This document shows, piece after piece, positions 59,257 through 64,000 of a DNA stretch of 64,000 bases. Within the stretch, counting starts at the first letter, position 1. The number at the start of each line of letters is the position of its first letter. The notes under the pieces were generated by a model. It saw only the letters and a program-made list of their open reading frames with translations. It was not told the origin of the DNA and made no database searches. The position numbers and the translations under genes were made by a program. Source of the DNA: Capsulimonas corticalis (GTDB taxonomy: Bacteria; Armatimonadota; Armatimonadia; Armatimonadales; Capsulimonadaceae); the NCBI RefSeq assembly GCF_003574315.2, contig NZ_AP025739.1:4650001-4714000 (forward strand). The letters are read 5' to 3'.

Positions 59257-61317
59257 GTGGCGTTTTCAAGACAGGCGAATAAAGGCGGACGGGCGGCGGC
59301 GCGGGATGAGATGTCCGATGCGCGGGCGCGCGTCGAAGACGCCGCGGAGTCCGAAGGCGGCGGCGGGGCGCCGCAGTTCGAGGAGGGGTTCACCGGCAAG
59401 GTGATGATCGGCACGCTGTTCGTGTGCCTATTCATGCTGCCGGGCGCGATCTATCTCGGGCTGGTGGCGGGGCAAAGCCTGGGCGCGGCGGCGCAGTGGG
59501 TGACGATCGTGCTCTTTTCGGAGGTGGCGCGGCGATCGTTTATGCCGCTGAAGCGGCAGGAGATCTATTGCCTCTTCTATATGGCGGGCGCGCTGACGGT
59601 GACCGGATTTACGGTGCTGCCGGGCGTTTCGGGCGGGCCATTTGGCGGCTTGATCGGAATGCAGTTCCTGATGCAGTCGCCGGCGATGCACGCCGTCGCG
59701 GAAAAGCTGCCGCACTGGATTGCGCCCCATTTGGGATCGACGGCGTATACGAACCGCAGCCTGCTCGACAAAGACTGGTACCTGCCGCTGCTCTGGTCTC
59801 CCGTCCCGATTTTGATATTCACGCAGATCCTGGACCGTATGAAGTGGATGGGCCTGGGCTATCTGCTGTTCCGCGTCACGTCCGATATCGAGCGCCTGCC
59901 GTTCCCCATGGCCTCCGTCGCCGCCTCCGGCGCGACCGCGCTCGCCGAGGCGTCCACCAAGGAAGAGTCCTGGCGCTGGCGCGTCTTCTCCGCCGGCACC
60001 GTCATCGGACTGATCTTCGGGTTCTTCTATCTGGCGATCCCGATCTTCACGGGCGTCGTGTTCTCGAAACCGATCCAGCTGCTGCCGATCCCGTTCTTTG
60101 ACTTTACGAACAACGTCGAACGGATCCTGCCGACCTCGCTGGTCGGTTACAATCCGGACCTTGGGGCGCTGCTGATCGGCTTTGTGCTTCCATACTCCGT
60201 CGTGAAGGGAAGCGTCATCGGCTCCGTCCTGTCGCAGATCGTCGCCAACCCGATCCTGCACCACTACGGGATGTTCCCGAACTGGGTGAGCGGCTCGCCG
60301 GCCATCCAGACCAAGATCTCGGTGGATGTCGACTTCTGGATGTCGTTCGGCATCGGGACACAGATCGCCGTCGCGCTGATCGGCATCGGGTCGGTGCTCT
60401 TTATGGTCATCCGGTCGCGCGGTCAGGCGGAGACGGCGCAGCGCGGAAGCCTGGCGAAGGTCCCCAAGGGACGCGGCGACTTCCCGTGGTACGCCGCGCT
60501 GGGCGTCTGGCTGCTGGCGACGCTCGGCTATGTCGTGATGAACCATCAGCTCATTCCGGCGTTTCCCATCTGGATCATCGCCTTCTTCGGTCTGGTGTGG
60601 ACGCCGATCTATTCGTATGTCTCGGCGCGCATGCTGGCGCTGACGGGGCAGTCGATCGACTTCCCGTTTGTCAATCAGCTGGTTGTTCTGGGCACGCACT
60701 ATACTCAGCCGGATATCTGGTTCGCGCCGCTGCCGCTCAACAACTACGGCGCGCAGGCGCAGAAGTTCCGCGAGATCGAACTGACGGGAACGAAGTTCAG
60801 CAGCATTCTCAAATTAGAGATGTTTATGCTGCCGCTAGTGCTGATCTTCAGCCTTGTGTATTGGGGCTTTTTGTGGTACACCAACGACATCCCTTCGGTG
60901 CAGTTCCCATACGCGCAGAAGTTCTGGCCGCAGTATGCGGTGACGCAGGCGATCTGGACGCAGATCAACTCCGTGGGCGGCGCCAAGTGGGCGCTCCATG
61001 TCATCAAGCCCGATTTGATCGGGATCGGCGGCGCGAGCGGCCTGGCCTTGTACGGCTTGACCAAGCTGCTGGGGCAGCCCGTTTCGTTCTTCTACGGATT
61101 TATCGCCGGCATGAGCAATTATCCGCACAATACGATCCCGACATTTGTCGGCGCATGGCTCGGCAAGAAGGTCTTCGCGCGCAGCTTCGGCCAGGAGCGC
61201 TGGCAGCTCTACGCGCCCGTTCTGCTCGCGGGCTTCTCCTGCGGCACGGGACTCATCGGCATGTGCGCCATCGCGCTGGCGCTGATCAGCAAGACGGTCT
61301 CGTATCTGCCTTTCTGA
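59257..61317 (+). CDS. DUF6785/OPT-like polytopic membrane protein
   Basis: 686 residues from GTG 59257, with AAGGAG upstream. A soluble acidic N-terminus of ~45 residues precedes about 14 membrane segments (MIGTLFVCLFMLPGAIYLGL; IFGFFYLAIPIFTGVVFSKP; LLIGFVLPYSVVKGSVIGSV; FYGFIAGMSNYPHNTIPTFV; LLAGFSCGTGLIGMCAIALA). Its shape recalls oligopeptide transporter (OPT)-like membrane proteins and the DUF6785/DUF6784 group seen in Planctomycetota-type genomes. It has no ATPase motif and no obvious catalytic residues. It opens the run of genes up to the LolD-type ATPase; the gap to the fusion gene is 395 bp. Confidence 0.7.
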   Translation: MAFSRQANKGGRAAARDEMSDARARVEDAAESEGGGGAPQFEEGFTGKVMIGTLFVCLFMLPGAIYLGLVAGQSLGAAAQWVTIVLFSEVARRSFMPLKRQEIYCLFYMAGALTVTGFTVLPGVSGGPFGGLIGMQFLMQSPAMHAVAEKLPHWIAPHLGSTAYTNRSLLDKDWYLPLLWSPVPILIFTQILDRMKWMGLGYLLFRVTSDIERLPFPMASVAASGATALAEASTKEESWRWRVFSAGTVIGLIFGFFYLAIPIFTGVVFSKPIQLLPIPFFDFTNNVERILPTSLVGYNPDLGALLIGFVLPYSVVKGSVIGSVLSQIVANPILHHYGMFPNWVSGSPAIQTKISVDVDFWMSFGIGTQIAVALIGIGSVLFMVIRSRGQAETAQRGSLAKVPKGRGDFPWYAALGVWLLATLGYVVMNHQLIPAFPIWIIAFFGLVWTPIYSYVSARMLALTGQSIDFPFVNQLVVLGTHYTQPDIWFAPLPLNNYGAQAQKFREIELTGTKFSSILKLEMFMLPLVLIFSLVYWGFLWYTNDIPSVQFPYAQKFWPQYAVTQAIWTQINSVGGAKWALHVIKPDLIGIGGASGLALYGLTKLLGQPVSFFYGFIAGMSNYPHNTIPTFVGAWLGKKVFARSFGQERWQLYAPVLLAGFSCGTGLIGMCAIALALISKTVSYLPF

Positions 61318-61333
61318 CGGCTGGGCAAGAAAA

Positions 61334-62371
61334 GTGCTTCTCGTGAATACGATCTCGGAAACAGACGCCGCCCCGCAAGCCCCGATTCGGACGCCAAAGG
61401 GCTGGAAGCGGGTGGGGTGGCAGGGCGTGACGGCGAATACGCCCGACGCCTGGAATTTGGCGGCGTATGGCGGGGACGCGCGCGTCGGCAATATCCGTAT
61501 CGATAATGGCGAGACGGCGGGGAACGCCGTCATGGGAGTCGAGATCCGCTGGTCCCGGCCCAAGAAAGCCCTATCCGCCGCCGACCTGGAGAAGCGGCTG
61601 GATCAGTATCTGACGAGCGTCGATAAGGGCGCCAAGAAGCAGAAGCTGTCCGCCGACACGAAGAGCAAGCCGCTGGAGGATCGCCGTTTTCCGGTGCGCA
61701 CGGCGCGGTCGTTCCACTGGCGCGTGGACCGCAAGGGCGTGGGCCGTATCTGGCATTGCGCCGAATGCGGACGTCTGATGATCGCACAGGTTGTCGGCGC
61801 GGCGAAGGGCGATTTTCAGCATCTGGCGCATGACGTGCTGGCGTCCCTGGAGTGCCACTCCGCCGACCCCGCCTGGCGTCCGTGGTCGCTGTATGACCTC
61901 CATACGGAGGTTCCGGCGGACTTTACGCTCAAAGGCAAGCCGCAGCTTCTGAATATCTACGTGCAGCTCGCGTTCGAGCGCGCGGGGACGACGGATCTGG
62001 TGACGGTGGAGCAGTGGGGCGTGGCGAGCGTGCAGCTGCGCAACGCCTATCTGGACGAGTGGTTTCAGGAGAAGAACAGCGCCCAGGAGTCGTCGCTTCG
62101 CTATCAATCCGAGGAAACGACGATCCATGGTCACACGGCGCTGGCGATGACCGGCCGCCGATGGGGACTGACGTACTGGGGGGCGCAGGCGATCCCGCAG
62201 CTCACGAGACTTCAGCTGCCCGCGATCCATTACGCCGCGCGAATTTGGGAGTGCCCGGAGACAAATAAGATTTTTCTGATTCAGAGTTATACACGCCGCT
62301 TGGATCCCACGCTGGTGGACCGGATCGTGGAGCGGACCGTTTGCCATCCCGTTCCGGAAGAGGCGTCATGA
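61334..62371 (+). CDS. hypothetical soluble protein in the PqqD/FtsX locus
   Basis: 345 residues from GTG 61334; GTG 61343 is an alternative. No signal peptide or membrane segment is visible. The start has GWKRVGWQGVTANTPDAWNL, then WSRPKKALSAADLEKRLDQY. The HCAECGRLMIAQVVG segment near residue 140 holds a CxxC pair that may bind metal. A second half resembles the first (DLHTEVPADFTLKGKPQLLN; AFERAGTTDLVTVEQWGVA), so it may be a two-domain duplication. No family was recognised. Its stop overlaps the PqqD gene start (ATGA). Confidence 0.65.
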   Translation: MLLVNTISETDAAPQAPIRTPKGWKRVGWQGVTANTPDAWNLAAYGGDARVGNIRIDNGETAGNAVMGVEIRWSRPKKALSAADLEKRLDQYLTSVDKGAKKQKLSADTKSKPLEDRRFPVRTARSFHWRVDRKGVGRIWHCAECGRLMIAQVVGAAKGDFQHLAHDVLASLECHSADPAWRPWSLYDLHTEVPADFTLKGKPQLLNIYVQLAFERAGTTDLVTVEQWGVASVQLRNAYLDEWFQEKNSAQESSLRYQSEETTIHGHTALAMTGRRWGLTYWGAQAIPQLTRLQLPAIHYAARIWECPETNKIFLIQSYTRRLDPTLVDRIVERTVCHPVPEEAS

Positions 62372-62892
62372 AACAGGGACGTTTTTCCGGACTGGCGGAG
62401 TACCTGCCGTTTTTGCGCGAGCGGAAGCCGCCGCTGACACGGGAGGAGATGCTGCGCCTGAGGCCTCTGCGCCGCAGCGTCGTCACCTGGACCACGAAGC
62501 CGCAGGACGCGAGTGGCGACGAGGATGTCTCGGAAACGCCCGATCCACTGGTGGTGCTTTCCGCGCCGCGCACGATGGGGCCGCTAACGCGCTGGGTGAC
62601 GCGCCTGCTGAGCGCGCCGGTGGATCGGCGCGTCGAGCTCGATGAATACGGCTCGGCCATCTGGACCATGTGCGACGGGACCCACACCGTCCGCCAGCTC
62701 GCCGATTTTACCAGCGCCAAGTACAAGCTGAACAAACGCCAGGCCGAGGTCAGCGTCCTGGCCTTTATGAAGATGCTCGCGCAGCGCGATCTCATTGGAT
62801 ATCATACGGAAGGAAAGAGGTCCGCTCATGTCCGACCCAACTCCGGCGGCGCCGCGCAACGGTCACGCTCCGGTTCCCGCCGCCGCCATTAG
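62368..62892 (+). CDS. PqqD-domain protein
   Basis: 174 residues from ATG 62368 with GGAAGAGG upstream, overlapping the previous stop by 4 nt. Residues ~60-145 match the PqqD (RiPP recognition element) fold: RRVELDEYGSAIWTMCDGTH, then TVRQLADFTSAKYKLNKRQA and EVSVLAFMKMLAQRDLIGY. The N-terminal ~60 residues are charged, and the last ~30 are basic and Ser/Arg-rich (AAQRSRSGSRRRH). PqqD domains bind peptide leader sequences for radical SAM enzymes. No radical SAM partner or precursor peptide is seen in the window. The last 65 bases overlap the FtsX gene. Confidence 0.75.
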   Translation: MKQGRFSGLAEYLPFLRERKPPLTREEMLRLRPLRRSVVTWTTKPQDASGDEDVSETPDPLVVLSAPRTMGPLTRWVTRLLSAPVDRRVELDEYGSAIWTMCDGTHTVRQLADFTSAKYKLNKRQAEVSVLAFMKMLAQRDLIGYHTEGKRSAHVRPNSGGAAQRSRSGSRRRH

Positions 62893-63508
62893 CAAGCCGG
62901 TGAATAAAAAACAGATCAACCTGCCCTGGCGCAAGGCCGTTGAAATCGCGATGAACTCGCTGAAGATCCGGTTCTGGCGCTCGCTGATCACGGCCGGCGG
63001 TATCTTTCTTAGCATCGCCTTTCTTTGCTTTTCCCTGGCGACCTTGTGGCTCCAGCAGAAACCGACCGATCCCGATCTGATGGCGGATTACCACCAGGCC
63101 GTCTATCGGCAGATCTGGCTGGTCGTGATGTCGGTGCTCGTCTGCATCACAGGGATCACGAATTCGATGCTGATGTCGGTGGCGGAGCGCTTTCGGGAGA
63201 TCGGCACGATGAAGTGCCTGGGTGCGCTGGACTCGCTGATCGTTCGGCTGTTTTTGATCGAAGCGATGTTCATGGGTGTCGTCTCGTCGTTCGGCGGCTG
63301 GGTGTTGGGAGTGCTGACCGTGGCGCTGGTCCGATGGGCGACGCTCGGATGGGCCGTGGGCGTCGGCGCGGTCACGCCGCTGATTATCGGCAAGCTCTTT
63401 TTCTGGTGTATCGGCTCTGGAGCGTTCCTGACGGTGATCGCCGCGTTGCTCCCGTCCGTCCGCGCCGCGCAGATGCCGCCCGCCGCCGCGCTGCGCAGCG
63501 ATGTCTAA
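62828..63508 (+). CDS. minimal FtsX-type ABC permease
   Basis: 226 residues from ATG 62828 with AAAGAGG upstream. About four membrane segments are seen: SLITAGGIFLSIAFLCFSLA, QIWLVVMSVLVCITGITNSM, FGGWVLGVLTVALVRWATLG and LFFWCIGSGAFLTVIAALLP. The FtsX/MacB signature NSMLMSVAERFREIGTMKCL and the closing PSVRAAQMPPAAALRSDV are clear. The periplasmic part between TM1 and TM2 is only ~25 residues, whereas MacB and LolC/E carry a large domain there. It lies directly before the ATPase gene and is likely its partner, alone or with the giant fusion permease. Confidence 0.85.
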   Translation: MSDPTPAAPRNGHAPVPAAAISKPVNKKQINLPWRKAVEIAMNSLKIRFWRSLITAGGIFLSIAFLCFSLATLWLQQKPTDPDLMADYHQAVYRQIWLVVMSVLVCITGITNSMLMSVAERFREIGTMKCLGALDSLIVRLFLIEAMFMGVVSSFGGWVLGVLTVALVRWATLGWAVGVGAVTPLIIGKLFFWCIGSGAFLTVIAALLPSVRAAQMPPAAALRSDV

Positions 63509-63540
63509 ACTCTTTCTCGTTCACGATATCGGAGAACCGA

Positions 63541-64000
63541 ATGGCCGCAACAGAGTATATCGTCCGCACCAAGGACGTCGTCAAGATTTACAAGCTGGGG
63601 GATGAGGTCCTGCGCGCGCTGAACGGCGTCAGCGTCGATATCAAGCGCGGCGAGTACATCTCGATTATGGGCCCGTCGGGCTCCGGAAAGTCCACGCTGT
63701 TCAACGCCATCGGCGGCCTGGACAAGCCCGACAGCGGCAGCGTCTTCATCAACGATGTCGATATGGCGCAGCTCGACGCCGGCGAACTGGCGTACCTGCG
63801 CTGCCATACGATCGGCTACATCTTCCAGACGTTCAACCTCATCCCCGTCATGACCGCGCTGGAGAACGTGATGCTGCCGACGATCTTCGCCGGTATGCCC
63901 TCCGAAGACGGCACGAAGCGCGCCCTGGAGCTGCTGGACATCGTCGGCCTCGGCCACCGCCGCGATCACAAGCCGACCGAGCTCTCCGGCGGCCAGCAGC
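63541..64000 (+). CDS. LolD/MacB-type ABC ATPase (truncated by the window edge)
   Basis: 153 residues are seen; the frame runs off the edge. ATG 63541 has GGAG 6 nt upstream. YIVRTKDVVKIYKLGDEVLR is the usual start; Walker A is IMGPSGSGKSTLFNAIGGLD, the Q-loop IGYIFQTFNLIPVMTALEN and the signature ELSGGQQ sits at the last bases. The ETFNL-type loop is typical of LolD/MacB/FtsE ATPases that power FtsX permeases without moving the substrate through the membrane. Walker B and the H-loop are outside the window. It follows the minimal FtsX gene by 32 nt. Confidence 0.92.
   Translation, partial: MAATEYIVRTKDVVKIYKLGDEVLRALNGVSVDIKRGEYISIMGPSGSGKSTLFNAIGGLDKPDSGSVFINDVDMAQLDAGELAYLRCHTIGYIFQTFNLIPVMTALENVMLPTIFAGMPSEDGTKRALELLDIVGLGHRRDHKPTELSGGQQ

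Noticed and set aside
59428-60699. Long minus-strand frame opposite the DUF6785-like gene (also 55886-57061 opposite the fusion permease)
   Set aside because: The composition is charged and repetitive as expected from antisense of membrane-protein codons; the plus strand shows regular membrane segments.

Overview
The window is about 60% G+C, densely packed, and reads as one bacterial chromosome segment. Four DUF1559 pseudopilin-like proteins with the H-X9-DG motif, two PEP-CTERM proteins, scattered glycoside hydrolases, futalosine-type menaquinone genes and a RemA-gmk-coaBC cluster suggest an Armatimonadota member, Capsulimonas-like. This is inferred from gene content; no rRNA or other marker is present. 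No tRNA, rRNA or CRISPR array was seen.

Layout. 1-2.8 kb: the end of an HD-GYP protein, a class I lysyl-tRNA synthetase-like protein lacking both signature motifs, and a porin-like protein. 2.9-6.3 kb (minus): an Rrf2-controlled iron-sulfur operon (Rrf2, IscS, zinc ribbon, A-type carrier, SseB-like). 6.6-9.7 kb (minus): hrcA, a hypothetical gene and hisS. 9.8-13.8 kb (plus): scpA-scpB-dacF-rluB-cyclophilin, with tight or overlapping junctions. 14-16.4 kb: a pseudopilin, a transglutaminase-like protein and a VOC protein. 16.5-18 kb: an intact IS1202-type element with a 28-bp target duplication, then a 105-bp palindromic element. 18.1-26 kb (minus): a GH43-ricin arabinanase-like enzyme, PadR, an MFS/isochorismatase-like/MarR group and an ABC-2 transporter operon. 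26.1-30.2 kb (plus): rhodanese, RNase D, mqnE and mqnC. 30.2-51.6 kb: an accessory region of glycoside hydrolases, LacI, pseudopilins, PEP-CTERM proteins, two fatty acid hydroxylase family proteins and a GxGYxYP protein, with typA. 51.6-53.9 kb (minus): remA-gmk-coaBC.

54-64 kb (plus, running off the edge) is the most unusual part. A 1602-residue protein joins an M28-peptidase-like domain with degraded metal ligands to an FtsX-type permease. Past a repeat block follow a DUF6785/OPT-like membrane protein, an unrecognised soluble protein, a PqqD-domain protein, a minimal FtsX permease and a LolD/MacB-type ATPase. The last five are closely spaced or overlapping. They may form one envelope-associated ABC machine with a PqqD accessory; the function is unknown.

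Two themes recur. First, several consensus sigma70-type promoters lie so close to the start codon that the mRNA should be leaderless or nearly so (hrcA, scpA, marR, lacI; also typA and the rhodanese). Second, a family of GC-rich inverted-repeat elements sits immediately 3' of genes (hisS, cyclophilin, mqnE, mqnC, the fusion permease), and one appears to be translated as the tail of a glycosidase.
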